Below are positions 1-8,403 of a stretch of DNA of 54,294 nt, in pieces. The stretch covers positions 1 through 54,294 of the forward strand of contig JABFQW010000109.1 in the NCBI GenBank assembly GCA_013141455.1. The letters run 5' to 3'. Both the position numbers and the translations under genes were made by a program. Source of the DNA: Bacteroidales bacterium. Its GTDB lineage: Bacteria > Bacteroidota > Bacteroidia > Bacteroidales > F082. The notes under the pieces are model-generated. The model saw nothing but the letters and a program-made list of their open reading frames with translations, was not told the origin of the DNA and searched no databases. Position 1 is the first letter of the stretch. Every line of letters begins with the position of its first letter.

Positions 1-84
1 AAATATTTGTTGCCAGTTATCCTCTTTTCAATTGCTGCCTTGTCTGCATATTTTTTTGTATTACGCTCAGGATTATCCTTTTAA
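1..84 (+). CDS. C-terminal end of a membrane protein (partial)
   Basis: The window opens inside an open frame that reads 27 residues and stops at TAA 82-84. The residues form one strongly hydrophobic stretch (LLPVILFSIAALSAYFFVL) followed by a short RSGLSF tail, so this looks like the last transmembrane helix of an inner-membrane protein. The gene starts before the window and its family cannot be told. The frame being open from base 1 and ending just after a membrane helix is the only evidence. Confidence 0.45.
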   Translation, partial: KYLLPVILFSIAALSAYFFVLRSGLSF

Positions 85-216
85 ACATTGAAAAACTTGA
101 ATTTTTCTAATAACAAAAATTTCATTACCATTAAATTCATTAATTCAACCGAAAACTTTTTTTCTGCTTTCTGATAAACTTATAATTGTACTTTAGTTGA
201 AATAAATCCATCTATC

Positions 217-3200
217 ATGAAATATCCGTTACCCATTGGTTTGAAAGCTGTTACGTTTTCAATATTGAGTTTATTTTTTGTATCTCCCATGCTTGGTGCA
301 TCGAAAAAAGAAAAAAAGATACCTTCCGACACCTTGAAAAGTGAGGTTTTCGGTGGTTTAAAATGGAGAAGCATCGGACCGGCATTTGCTTCGGGTCGAA
401 TTGCCGATTTTGCGGTGAACCCTGCTAACACGAGTGAGTATTATGTTGCTGTTGCTTCAGGGCATATCTGGAAAACCACGAACAATGGCACCACATTCAG
501 TCCCGTTTTCGATAACAATGGCGTTTATGCTATCGGTTGTCTGGCCATGGATCCCAACAACAGTAAGGTTGTTTGGGCCGGAACTGGCGAAAACAATCAC
601 CAGCGTGCCTTGGGTTATGGCAATGGTGTTTATAAAACAGAAGATGGTGGAAAATCATGGAAAAACTTAGGATTGAAAGAATCGCGACAGATAGGTATGA
701 TTCAGATCGATCCTCGCAATTCCGACATCGTGTTTGTTGCTGCCGAAGGATCAGTCTGGGGTCCGGGGACTGAACGTGGCCTTTATAAAACAGCCGATGG
801 TGGAAAAAACTGGGAAAAAGTACTGAATATCAGCGAGAATACCGGAGTAAACAATGTTGTTTTCGACCCGCGTGATCCTGATATTATGTATGCCACTTCT
901 GAACAACGGAGGCGTCATATTTTCACCAAAATCGGCGGTGGACCCGAAACAGCGTTTTACAAATCTGTTGATGCCGGAAAAACATGGAACAAGATTACCA
1001 ATGGACTTCCAGGCGCTGATATGGGCGGTATGGGAATCGCTATCCCGAAATTGAATCCCGATATTATTTATCTGATCATTGAGGCGGCTGACAATGCCGG
1101 TGGTTTTTTCCGCTCGATCGATCGTGGCGCATCCTTCGAAAAAATGAGTGATTATACCAGTCTGGGTCAGTATTACAATGAAATCTACTGCGATCCGGTT
1201 GATCCGAACACGGTTTATTCCGTTGAAACTGTTTCGAAAGTTACCCACGATGGTGGAAAAACGTGGAATGATCTGGGCTTAAATAACCGTCACGTGGATG
1301 ACCATGCTTTTTGGATTGAGCCATCCGATACCAAACACTGGATGATTGGCGGCGACGGAGGAATTTATGAAACCTTCGATGGTGGAGCTAATTTTATCCA
1401 TAAAACCAATCTTCCGGTAACACAATTTTACCGGGTGAATGTTGACAATAGCGAGCCATTCTATTGGGTATTTGGCGGCACACAGGATAACAACAGTTTT
1501 GGAGGGCCATCGCGCAACACCAACAGCGGCGGAGTTACAAGTGCTGAATGGTTAGTAACGCTTGGCGGAGATGGTTTCTGGCAGGCCATCGAGCCGGGAA
1601 ATACTGATATCACCTATTCTGCCTATCAATACGGTAATATTTATCGCTACGACAAAAAAAGTAACGAAAGTGTAAAAATAAAACCCGAACCCCGTAAAGA
1701 TGAGCTGCATTATCGCTGGAACTGGGATGCACCGTTTATACTGAGTACACATAAACCAACGAGATTATATATGGGCGCAAACAAGCTGTTCAAAAGCGAT
1801 GACCGTGGCCAGTCGTGGGAAGTAATCAGCGAAGACCTGACACGGAATGAAGACAGAAATCAGTTTAAGGTGATGGGAAAATACTGGCCATCAGGTGCAG
1901 TAATGAAAGATGTTTCCACCTCGCAGTGGGGAACCATAGTCGCTTTGGCGGAATCGCCTTTGAAGGAAGGTCTGGTTTATGTAGGAACGGATGATGGCCT
2001 CATTCAGGTGACCGAAGACGATGGTAAAAATTGGCGAAAAATCGATCAGTTTCCCGGCGTACCGGCTTACACTTTCGTGAGCGATATTTTTCCATCAACA
2101 ATAGATGAAAATGTTGTTTTCGCCAGCTTCAACAATATTCAGAATGATGATTTTACGGCTTATATTTTTAAAAGTACCGATAAAGGAAATAGCTGGACAT
2201 CAATCAGTTCGAACCTTCCTAAAGAAACAATCCATACTGTTGCCCAGGATTTTGTGAATCAGGATTTACTTTTTGCAGGAACCGAATTCAGTTTCTATTT
2301 CAGCGCCGATGGTGGAAAACTCTGGACAAAACTAATGGCCGGAATGCCTGATGTTGCCGTAAGAGATCTTGCTATCCAACAACGTGAAAATGATTTGGTT
2401 ATCGCAACTTTTGGCAGGGGAATTTATATACTGGATGATTACAGTTTGCTCAGAAACATCACGGCAAGAAAGTTAGAGGACGAAAAAGCCATCCTCTTCC
2501 CTGTGAAAAATGCTTTGATGTACGTTGAAGAAGGTTCACGCTATGGCGAAGGGGCGATGCCGTTTCACGCTCCAAACCCGTCATTTGGTGCTATCTTCAG
2601 CTATTATCTGAAAGAAGTGCCCGAAACTGCCAAACAAATCAGGCTGAAAAAAGAGAAAGAACTTTTCGGGAAATCAGAACCAATCCCTCAGCCTACACGC
2701 GATGAATTGCGAAAAGAGCAGGAAGAAACAGCTGCATATCTGATCTTTACAATCCGTGATGAACAAGGAAATATTGTCAGAAAAATACACGAAGAAGCTA
2801 AAACCGGAATCAATCGTGTAAACTGGAAATTACGGTATGACAATGAATCGGCTCAAACCAACAATGAATTTAAACCCACAGCAAATCAACAGGATGGTTT
2901 TCCGGCCTTACCCGGAAAATATTCAGTTGCTATGGAAATGAATCAAAACGGATTGATTACACAACTCACTGATCCTGTATCGTTTGAGACAGTTATACTG
3001 AACAATTCATCTCTGAACGATCAAAACAGGGAAGAGATGATTCAGTTTATGGCAAAACTTACCGATTTGCTTCGTATTGCGGATGGAACCGAACGATTTG
3101 CCGATGAAATGAAAGGACGTAATGATAACATCCGTCAGAGTCTTCATCTTTCCAACGAAAAGATTGCAGATTTGATCGATCAAACCAAATCCATTGCAGC

Positions 3201-3498
3201 ACAATTGACTGAAATTGATTTCACCATGAATGGTTCACCCGTTAAGGCGAGCTTTGAGGAAGTTCCTCCGGAACAGGTCTCTCTGAATTACCGATTGGGA
3301 GCGATTTTAGAAGCGTGCTATTCAACATTAACCGAACCAACACAAACAATGAAAATGAACTATGAAATCATCGGGCAGGAACTGCCGATTGTGTTGGAAC
3401 AGCTGAAAAAAATAGACAAAATACTTGGTGAAATTGAACTCAAAATGGATGTGATGAAGATTCCATACACAACTGGCAGATTGCCGGAAATGAAATAA
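217..3498 (+). CDS. Secreted sortilin/BNR-repeat (VPS10-like) protein
   Basis: 1093 residues. An N-terminal signal peptide (about residues 1-28, ending near MLGA) predicts export. Residues of about 45-760 are a series of BNR/Asp-box blades: GVYKTEDGGKSW, GLYKTADGGKNW, AFYKSVDAGKTW and similar, as in sortilin-type ten-bladed propellers that Bacteroidota often annotate as 'glycosyl hydrolase'. The last 300 residues are alpha-helical and charged. I see no T9SS sorting domain, so it is probably periplasmic or exported by another route. The family often occurs beside peptidases, but no enzyme activity has been shown and I see no catalytic signature. It stands alone: the upstream gene fragment ends at 84 and mdh follows after 197 bp. 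ATG 217 is chosen because the signal peptide begins there. Confidence 0.8.
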   Translation: MKYPLPIGLKAVTFSILSLFFVSPMLGASKKEKKIPSDTLKSEVFGGLKWRSIGPAFASGRIADFAVNPANTSEYYVAVASGHIWKTTNNGTTFSPVFDNNGVYAIGCLAMDPNNSKVVWAGTGENNHQRALGYGNGVYKTEDGGKSWKNLGLKESRQIGMIQIDPRNSDIVFVAAEGSVWGPGTERGLYKTADGGKNWEKVLNISENTGVNNVVFDPRDPDIMYATSEQRRRHIFTKIGGGPETAFYKSVDAGKTWNKITNGLPGADMGGMGIAIPKLNPDIIYLIIEAADNAGGFFRSIDRGASFEKMSDYTSLGQYYNEIYCDPVDPNTVYSVETVSKVTHDGGKTWNDLGLNNRHVDDHAFWIEPSDTKHWMIGGDGGIYETFDGGANFIHKTNLPVTQFYRVNVDNSEPFYWVFGGTQDNNSFGGPSRNTNSGGVTSAEWLVTLGGDGFWQAIEPGNTDITYSAYQYGNIYRYDKKSNESVKIKPEPRKDELHYRWNWDAPFILSTHKPTRLYMGANKLFKSDDRGQSWEVISEDLTRNEDRNQFKVMGKYWPSGAVMKDVSTSQWGTIVALAESPLKEGLVYVGTDDGLIQVTEDDGKNWRKIDQFPGVPAYTFVSDIFPSTIDENVVFASFNNIQNDDFTAYIFKSTDKGNSWTSISSNLPKETIHTVAQDFVNQDLLFAGTEFSFYFSADGGKLWTKLMAGMPDVAVRDLAIQQRENDLVIATFGRGIYILDDYSLLRNITARKLEDEKAILFPVKNALMYVEEGSRYGEGAMPFHAPNPSFGAIFSYYLKEVPETAKQIRLKKEKELFGKSEPIPQPTRDELRKEQEETAAYLIFTIRDEQGNIVRKIHEEAKTGINRVNWKLRYDNESAQTNNEFKPTANQQDGFPALPGKYSVAMEMNQNGLITQLTDPVSFETVILNNSSLNDQNREEMIQFMAKLTDLLRIADGTERFADEMKGRNDNIRQSLHLSNEKIADLIDQTKSIAAQLTEIDFTMNGSPVKASFEEVPPEQVSLNYRLGAILEACYSTLTEPTQTMKMNYEIIGQELPIVLEQLKKIDKILGEIELKMDVMKIPYTTGRLPEMK

Positions 3499-3609
3499 AT
3501 TCGAATCTTGTTAACGAAAATTAATTTTATAATATCTTGATATTTATAATTTTGTAAAATAATTGATTAACAGGAAATCAGAACAAATGCATTCAGTAAC
3601 AATTTCATT

Positions 3610-3617
3610 TATATTTG
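3610..3617 (+). promoter_or_regulatory. Candidate -7 element of the mdh promoter
   Basis: TATATTTG matches the Bacteroidota -7 consensus TAnnTTTG exactly. It lies 79 bp before the mdh ATG. No clear TTTG -33 element is seen about 20 bp upstream, so it may depend on a regulator. Confidence 0.45.
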
Positions 3618-3639
3618 TGAATGATACTGATCTGGGCTA

Positions 3640-3653
3640 TGTAATATATTACA
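3640..3653. promoter_or_regulatory. 14-bp perfect palindrome in the mdh leader
   Basis: TGTAATATATTACA is a perfect palindrome located 23 bp downstream of the candidate -7 element and 43 bp before the mdh start. Its place near the expected start of transcription would suit a repressor operator. The binding protein is unknown; because it is AT-rich, chance is possible. Confidence 0.35.
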
Positions 3654-3695
3654 CGCTATAATAACTAATTTTTTTATCCTTACAACGTAAACATT

Positions 3696-4637
3696 ATGGA
3701 AAGAATCACAGTAATTGGTGCCGGAAATGTGGGTGCTACTTGTGCTAACGTAATAGCACACAAGAATTTATGCAAAGAGGTCGTATTGGTTGATATCAAA
3801 GTTGGCACCGCTGAAGGGAAAGCTCTTGATATCTGGCAGGCTGCGCCAATCAATCACTTCAACACCCGTGTTGTTGGTTCAACAAATGATTATCTGAAAA
3901 CAAAAGGCTCAGGTGTAATCGTTATCACTTCCGGTTTGCCACGTAAACCAGGCATGTCGCGCGACGATTTGATTAAGACAAACGCTGCCATCGTGAAAGA
4001 TGTTACCGAAAAAGCCGTCAAATACTCACCGGATGCGATCATCATTATTGTTTCGAATCCGTTGGACGTAATGACGTATGCTGCCTATCTGGCAAGCAAC
4101 AAACCTTCGCGCAAGGTGTTCGGGATGGCCGGCACACTTGATACAGCCCGCTATCGTGCATTCTTAGCCGAAGCGCTTGATGTATCGCCATCCGATGTTC
4201 ATGCCTTGTTGATGGGAGGTCATGGCGATACCATGGTACCGCTTCCACGCTATACATCAATTGCAGGTATTCCTGTTACCGAACTTCTTGGTAATGAAGA
4301 ACTTGATAAAATTGTTGAACGGACTAAGAAAGGTGGCGGTGAATTGGTGAACCTGATGGGAACATCGGCCTGGTATGCTCCGGGTGCAGCAGCTGCACAA
4401 ATGGTTGAAGCCATTGTTGACGACCAGAAAAAGATTTTCCCGGTTTGTACCCTTTTGCAGGGTGAATATGGTTTGAAAGATGTTTATCTCGGCGTTCCGG
4501 TAAAATTAGGACGTGCAGGAATTGAGGAAATCATCGAAGTTGATCTCAATAAAGATGAAAAGAAACTTTTACACGAATCGGCCGATTCAGTGAAAAGCAC
4601 AATGAAAGTACTCGATGATATGAAATTGTTCGAGTAA
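3696..4637 (+). CDS. mdh: Malate dehydrogenase
   Basis: 313 residues, the usual length of the LDH-like malate dehydrogenases. It interconverts malate and oxaloacetate with NAD in the TCA cycle, in the cytoplasm. Seen: the Rossmann glycine motif GAGNVGAT at residues 7-14; acidic VDIK after strand 2, typical of NAD preference; GLPRKPGMSRDDL substrate loop with the two arginines; IVSNPLDVMTY; and the catalytic histidine in GGHGDTMVPL. The class (LDH-like rather than E. coli type) is judged from the GLPRKPGMSR loop. It is monocistronic: 197 bp of leader with its own promoter in front and a terminator behind. Fumarase is encoded in the same window at 18.6 kb but not linked to it. Confidence 0.95.
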   Translation: MERITVIGAGNVGATCANVIAHKNLCKEVVLVDIKVGTAEGKALDIWQAAPINHFNTRVVGSTNDYLKTKGSGVIVITSGLPRKPGMSRDDLIKTNAAIVKDVTEKAVKYSPDAIIIIVSNPLDVMTYAAYLASNKPSRKVFGMAGTLDTARYRAFLAEALDVSPSDVHALLMGGHGDTMVPLPRYTSIAGIPVTELLGNEELDKIVERTKKGGGELVNLMGTSAWYAPGAAAAQMVEAIVDDQKKIFPVCTLLQGEYGLKDVYLGVPVKLGRAGIEEIIEVDLNKDEKKLLHESADSVKSTMKVLDDMKLFE

Positions 4638-4657
4638 CAAGTTATTTTTCATTTATG

Positions 4658-4692
4658 AAAAGAGGCTATGGATTTCACGGCCTCTTTTTTTT
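4658..4692 (+). terminator. Rho-independent terminator of mdh
   Basis: A 9-bp perfect stem (AAAAGAGGC / GCCTCTTTT) with a 13-base loop, followed by a run of T, begins 21 bp after the mdh stop. Confidence 0.85.
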
Positions 4693-4727
4693 ATGATATT
4701 CAGCTCAGCTGAATGGCCTGAAATCAT

Positions 4728-4735
4728 TACTTTTG
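4728..4735 (+). promoter_or_regulatory. -7 element of the sirtuin-FKBP operon
   Basis: TACTTTTG matches TAnnTTTG. Transcription should begin near 4742. This excludes a possible TTG start at 4733, which lies inside the promoter, and supports ATG 4757 as the start of the sirtuin. Confidence 0.6.
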
Positions 4736-4756
4736 CATCGATTTCAAGGCGTTGTT

Positions 4757-5461
4757 ATGAGAAAGATTGTTGTATTTACAGGAGCCGGGATGAGCGCTGA
4801 TAGTGGCATTAAAACTTTCAGGGATACCGATGGACTATGGGAAAACCATGCTGTTGAAGATGTCGCCACACCCGAGGCCTGGGTACGCAATCCAGGTCTT
4901 GTTCTTGACTTTTATAATGCACGACGTAAACAAATGCATGAGGTTGAACCAAACAAAGGACATTATGCATTGGTTGAACTTGAGAAATATTTTGATGTGC
5001 AAATTATTACACAAAATGTTGATAATCTGCATGAAAGGGCCGGATCGAGCCATGTGTTGCATCTGCACGGTGAACTCGGTAAAGTGAGAAGTACCAGGGA
5101 CCCAAATCTGATTTACACACCCGATCATTGGGAAATAAAATTAGGCGATGTTGCTGAAGATGGTTCCCAGCTACGGCCGCATATCGTTTGGTTTGGCGAA
5201 CAGGTTCCGATGTTCGAAACGGCAATAGATATCACACAAACTGCTGATATCATGATTATTGTTGGCACATCATTGCTTGTTTATCCGGCTGCCTCCCTCA
5301 TAGGATATGTGGCGCCGGATGCAACGGTTATTCTCATCGATCCAAAAGCAGAACCACCTTCGGGACGTAACATTGAAATTATCCGTGGCACTGCGGCAGT
5401 AGAACTCCCGGTTTTAATTCATAAACTTATCACAAACGAAAATAAAAAGAAATATGCGTAA
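4757..5461 (+). CDS. cobB: NAD-dependent protein deacylase, sirtuin (Sir2 family), cysteine-free
   Basis: 234 residues. Sirtuins use NAD to remove acyl groups from lysines, giving nicotinamide and O-acyl-ADP-ribose. Seen: NAD-binding GAGMSADSGIKTFRD, TQNVDNLHERAG, the catalytic histidine in HLHGEL, and VGTSLLVYPAA. The YNAR motif near residue 55 supplies the Tyr and Arg that define class III (SIRT5/CobB) enzymes, which favour succinyl- and other acidic acyl-lysines. The small zinc module normally holding two Cys pairs is present in length, but the protein contains no cysteine at all. ATG 4757 is chosen over an in-frame TTG at 4733 because that TTG is within the -7 element. The last 8 bases overlap the FKBP gene, so the two are probably co-translated. 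Confidence 0.9.
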   Translation: MRKIVVFTGAGMSADSGIKTFRDTDGLWENHAVEDVATPEAWVRNPGLVLDFYNARRKQMHEVEPNKGHYALVELEKYFDVQIITQNVDNLHERAGSSHVLHLHGELGKVRSTRDPNLIYTPDHWEIKLGDVAEDGSQLRPHIVWFGEQVPMFETAIDITQTADIMIIVGTSLLVYPAASLIGYVAPDATVILIDPKAEPPSGRNIEIIRGTAAVELPVLIHKLITNENKKKYA

Positions 5462-5909
5462 ACTGATTTTTTCATTCATCGTATTGGCATTATTTGTGAG
5501 TTCATGCGGCGAAAAACAAGTGGTGACACAGGCCCAACTCGATCAACTCGCCATCGAAGAATACCTGACCGACAACAATCTTGATGCTCAATCAACCACA
5601 AGTGGTTTGTATTACATCATTATCGCGGCCGGAAGTACAGAGAGACCAGCATCGGATGCCTCCATCACCGTTGCATATGTGGGGAAATTACTGAATGGTA
5701 CCGTTTTCGATCAAAGCACCACTTTCACCGGCGACCTGAATGACATGATTTCTGGATGGAAAGAAGGAATCCCATTCATCGGGGCTGGTGGTAAGATTAA
5801 ATTACTCATCCCATCGGCATTGGGTTACGGAGGACAGTCAACGGGGAAAATTCCCGCAAACTCAGTATTACTTTTCGATGTTACCCTGCACAGTTTCATA
5901 AATCCATAA
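5454..5909 (+). CDS. FKBP-type peptidyl-prolyl isomerase, lipoprotein
   Basis: 151 residues. It probably speeds proline cis-trans isomerisation in proteins folding outside the cytoplasm. The N-terminus is a lipoprotein signal (MRKLIFSFIVLALFVSSC) with Cys18 as the lipidation site. Residues of about 60-150 form one FKBP domain: ITVAYVGKLLNGTVFDQS, GWKEGIPFIGAGGKIKLLIP, ALGYGGQS, IPANSVLLFDVTL. Compared with the canonical fold the active-site Tyr and Phe-Asp (VFDQS) positions and the final FDV strand are visible. The gene overlaps the sirtuin by 8 bases and recX follows after 26 bp, so the three probably form one operon. Confidence 0.9.
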   Translation: MRKLIFSFIVLALFVSSCGEKQVVTQAQLDQLAIEEYLTDNNLDAQSTTSGLYYIIIAAGSTERPASDASITVAYVGKLLNGTVFDQSTTFTGDLNDMISGWKEGIPFIGAGGKIKLLIPSALGYGGQSTGKIPANSVLLFDVTLHSFINP

Positions 5910-5935
5910 TAGATACTTATTCAACTTGTTAGCTC

Positions 5936-6388
5936 ATGAGTGACCAACGTCAAGCCTTACTCGACAAAGCCAGACGCTTTTGTGATTATCAGGAGCGTTG
6001 CATGCATGAAGTGCAGGAAAAACTTCTCAGCTTGGAAGCTGATAAAGCTGATATTCAACATATTATTAAAATCCTGGAATCAGAAAACCTGTTGAATGAA
6101 GGGCGTTATGCGCGGGCTTTCGCCAAAGGGAAACTCCGTTCAAACAAATGGGGGAAGAATAAAATCAAAGCGGCCTTACAAATAAAGAGAATTCAAGCTG
6201 AAATTATTCAAAAAGCGTTGGAGGAGATTGATGAAGATGAATATCTGGAGATACTAAACCAAATCATTGAAAACAAACAGGTTAAGGCTCCAAACGAAAG
6301 GATGGAAAAAGCAAAAAAAGCGCAGTATGCAATCCAAAAAGGCTTTGAGTCTGGATTGGTTTGGGGGATAGTTAACCGGAAAATATAA
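5936..6388 (+). CDS. recX: RecX-family regulator of RecA
   Basis: 150 residues, normal for RecX. RecX proteins bind RecA filaments and limit recombination and SOS induction. The sequence is all alpha-helical and shows the three-helix repeats: RRFCDYQERCMHEVQEKL, then IIKILESENLLNEGRYARAFAKGKLRSNKWGKNKIKAAL, then IQKALEEIDEDEYLEIL. The LLNEGRYARAFA and WGKNKI parts are the most recognisable. No recA is in the window. It lies 26 bp after the FKBP gene, probably in the same operon. Confidence 0.85.
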   Translation: MSDQRQALLDKARRFCDYQERCMHEVQEKLLSLEADKADIQHIIKILESENLLNEGRYARAFAKGKLRSNKWGKNKIKAALQIKRIQAEIIQKALEEIDEDEYLEILNQIIENKQVKAPNERMEKAKKAQYAIQKGFESGLVWGIVNRKI

Positions 6389-6410
6389 AACAGACGTTTT
6401 TTTAATAGAT

Positions 6411-6464
6411 GGAAGTCCGAAGACCGAAGACGGTAGTCGGAAGACGGTAGTCGGAAGACCGAAG
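6411..6464. repeat. Short tandem repeat, 14-bp unit, between recX and prfB
   Basis: The 14-bp unit GAAGACGGTAGTCG occurs twice head to tail at 6426-6439 and 6440-6453, with degenerate GAAGACCGAAG partial units on both sides. It is G/A-rich on this strand and lies in a 206-bp gap. A related inverted copy sits at 6538-6557. Confidence 0.7.
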
Positions 6465-6537
6465 TGGATCATTGAAAAAGGTATTATAATATTTACAAAT
6501 AATAAAAGGACTTAATAATATTTTGATTGTTCATGCT

Positions 6538-6557
6538 GACTCCGGTCTCCGGTCTTC
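6538..6557. repeat. Inverted partner of the recX-prfB repeat
   Basis: Read on the minus strand this segment is GAAGACCGGAGACCGGAGTC, built from the same GAAGACCG units as 6411-6464. The two blocks could pair to close a long imperfect hairpin just upstream of prfB. Confidence 0.5.
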
Positions 6558-6594
6558 AACAATAAAACATTAATATTCACCACAATACACACCC

Positions 6595-7684
6595 ATGATA
6601 ACAACCGAGCACCAGAAAGAGTTGCGGAAAAGGCTTGAAGCCTTATGGAGGTACCTTTGACGTCGAACGTAAACAGGTCGAAATAGAAGAACACGATGAG
6701 CGTACGCATGCGCCTGATTTTTGGGACAATCCAAAACAGGCTGAGCAGCTTCTGAAAACCATTCAGGATAAAAAACGCTGGACGGAAGGCTATAAACTCG
6801 CCGAAACGCTTCACGATGAAATGACGCTTACCCAGGAGTTTTATGAGGCAGATGAAGCCACAGAGGCCGATGTGGAAGAAGCCTACAACAAATGCCTTGC
6901 CCAGATTGAGGAACTTGAGTTCTGGAATATGCTCAGCGGTGAGGAAGACAAACTCTCAGCCATCGTCAATATCAATTCAGGTGCGGGTGGCACAGAAAGC
7001 CAGGATTGGGCCGAGATGCTCATGCGTATGTACCTGATGTGGGCGGAAGACAATAAATTTAAGGTGAAACAACTCGATTTGCAGGAAGGCGAGGTTGCAG
7101 GAATAAAAAGCGTGTCACTTGAACTGGAAGGTGAATACGCCTTTGGTTATCTGAAAGGTGAAAATGGCGTGCACCGACTGGTGCGTTTATCGCCTTTCGA
7201 TTCGGCCAACCGCAGGCATACTTCGTTTGCCTCTGTGTATGTGTATCCGGTTGTGGATGAAAATATTGACATTAAAATAAATCCTGCCGACATTTCGTGG
7301 GATACCTTCCGTTCGAGTGGACCGGGCGGACAAAATGTAAATAAAGTGGAAACGGCGGTGCGGGTGCGTCATGCGCCTTCAGGTTTGGTGATCGAATGTC
7401 AGGAAACACGTTCACAGGGACAAAACCGTGAAAAAGCCCTGCAAATGCTTCGTTCACAATTGTACGAAATTGAGTTGCGCAAACAGCAGGATGCCAAAGA
7501 CAAGATTGAAGGCACCAAAAAGAAAATCGAATGGGGTTCACAGATACGTTCGTATGTGATGCACCCGTATAAATTGGTGAAAGACAACCGCACCGGCCAC
7601 GAGACATCGAATGTGCAGGCCGTTATGGATGGAAAAATTAATGATTTTCTGAAAGCTTTTCTGATGGAGTTTGGGAGGGACTAA
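6595..7684 (+). CDS. prfB: Peptide chain release factor 2, with programmed +1 frameshift
   Basis: Translation starts at ATG 6595, reads 21 codons and meets an in-frame TGA at 6658-6660. Shifting +1 at CTT (6655-6657) so that T6658 is skipped joins it to the frame ending at 7684, giving about 362 residues, the normal RF2 length. The site is the classical one: CTT TGA C preceded by a Shine-Dalgarno-like GGAGG three bases before CTT. RF2 releases peptides at UGA and UAA, and the frameshift lets low RF2 raise its own synthesis. Seen downstream: the SPF stop-codon motif (VRLSPFDSANRRHTSF) and the GGQ catalytic motif (SSGPGGQNVNKVETAVR). An unshifted reading would give only 21 residues. Confidence 0.97.
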
Positions 7685-7739
7685 GGTCAAATGATAACAT
7701 CACATCGTAAATATTTTTGAACAGATAAACTATAGAAAT

Positions 7740-7763
7740 CGTTCCTTCACCGGAACGTTTTTT
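7740..7763 (+). terminator. Terminator of prfB
   Basis: A 6-bp stem CGTTCC / GGAACG with a 6-base loop is followed by six T. It lies 55 bp after the prfB stop and before the convergent parDE genes. Confidence 0.7.
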
Positions 7764-7848
7764 AATACATATTGTACTTTCAAAAGAACAATGTAAATTA
7801 CGACTCATTCTACCATGATAATTCCGCGTCAGCAATATTTGATTGGGA

Positions 7849-8145
7849 TTATTTCAACCTGTATTCACTATCCATTCTTTGATGAAGGATTCTTACAATG
7901 AAAATCGTATCGTCTTCAATTTGTTGATAATAAACTACATGAGACTTTACTTTGGTTGACTTATACCCTTTCTTGATAAGATCGATTGGTTTTCCCAGAT
8001 GCGGATTTGCAGAGATGAACTCAACTTCGTCAATAATTAAAAGATAATATCTGTCCGCTTGTTCAAGCGACCATGTTTGTTTCGAATAGGTCCAAATTTC
8101 TTCCAGATCTTTAACAGCTTCATTTGAAAACCTGAACTTAGTCAT
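7849..8145 (-). CDS. parE: ParE/RelE-superfamily toxin
   Basis: 98 residues, the family's normal size. ParE toxins poison DNA gyrase, RelE relatives cut mRNA on ribosomes; the sequence reads as ParE-type. Seen: the opening FRFSNEAVKDLEEIWTYS, the helix WSLEQADRYYLLI, then NPHLGKPID and the late strands KSHVVYYQQIEDDTIFIVRILHQRMD, the pattern of ParE proteins. It is encoded directly after the antitoxin with a 2-bp gap, so it is made from the same transcript. No frame damage is seen, so the system looks intact. Confidence 0.9.
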   Translation of the reverse strand: MTKFRFSNEAVKDLEEIWTYSKQTWSLEQADRYYLLIIDEVEFISANPHLGKPIDLIKKGYKSTKVKSHVVYYQQIEDDTIFIVRILHQRMDSEYRLK

Positions 8146-8147
8146 GC

Positions 8148-8390
8148 TTAGTTCTGTTTCGAATGAAGTGATTTTAAGTGGCTCGTTGGGTTGAAATCCT
8201 GTGCAATTCCACTTTTTTCACCTGTTTCGAGCGCTGATTTTAGCGCCTCTATCTCTCTTTCTTCCTGTTCAAGTAATCTTAAACCAGCACGTATGACTTC
8301 ACTGGCGGAGTGGTACCTTCCTGATCCTATTCTTTTTGAGATAAAACCCTCAAAATGATCGCCTAACAGTATAGATGTATTTTTACTCAT
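8148..8390 (-). CDS. parD: ParD-type antitoxin (ribbon-helix-helix)
   Basis: 80 residues. The N-terminal half is a ribbon-helix-helix DNA-binding domain (TSILLGDHFEGFISKRIGSG, then RYHSASEVIRAGLRLLEQEE), the well-conserved ParD pattern. The C-terminal half is the flexible part that wraps the toxin. ParD normally neutralises ParE and represses the parDE promoter. That promoter, with a 15-bp palindrome inside it, is visible immediately upstream at 8404-8434. Confidence 0.9.
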   Translation of the reverse strand: MSKNTSILLGDHFEGFISKRIGSGRYHSASEVIRAGLRLLEQEEREIEALKSALETGEKSGIAQDFNPTSHLKSLHSKQN

Positions 8391-8403
8391 GATACATTTT
8401 TCA

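Noticed and set aside
3612-3645. A TTGTGAATGATAC...CTATGTAATA string upstream of mdh as a seventh regulon site
   Set aside because: The first TGTAA core is missing and the spacing to the second is wrong, so it does not fit the gapless alignment.
6635-7684. RF2 read as a 349-residue gene with its own ATG at 6635
   Set aside because: The classical frameshift signal and the upstream 21 codons explain the N-terminus; starting at 6635 would lose it.
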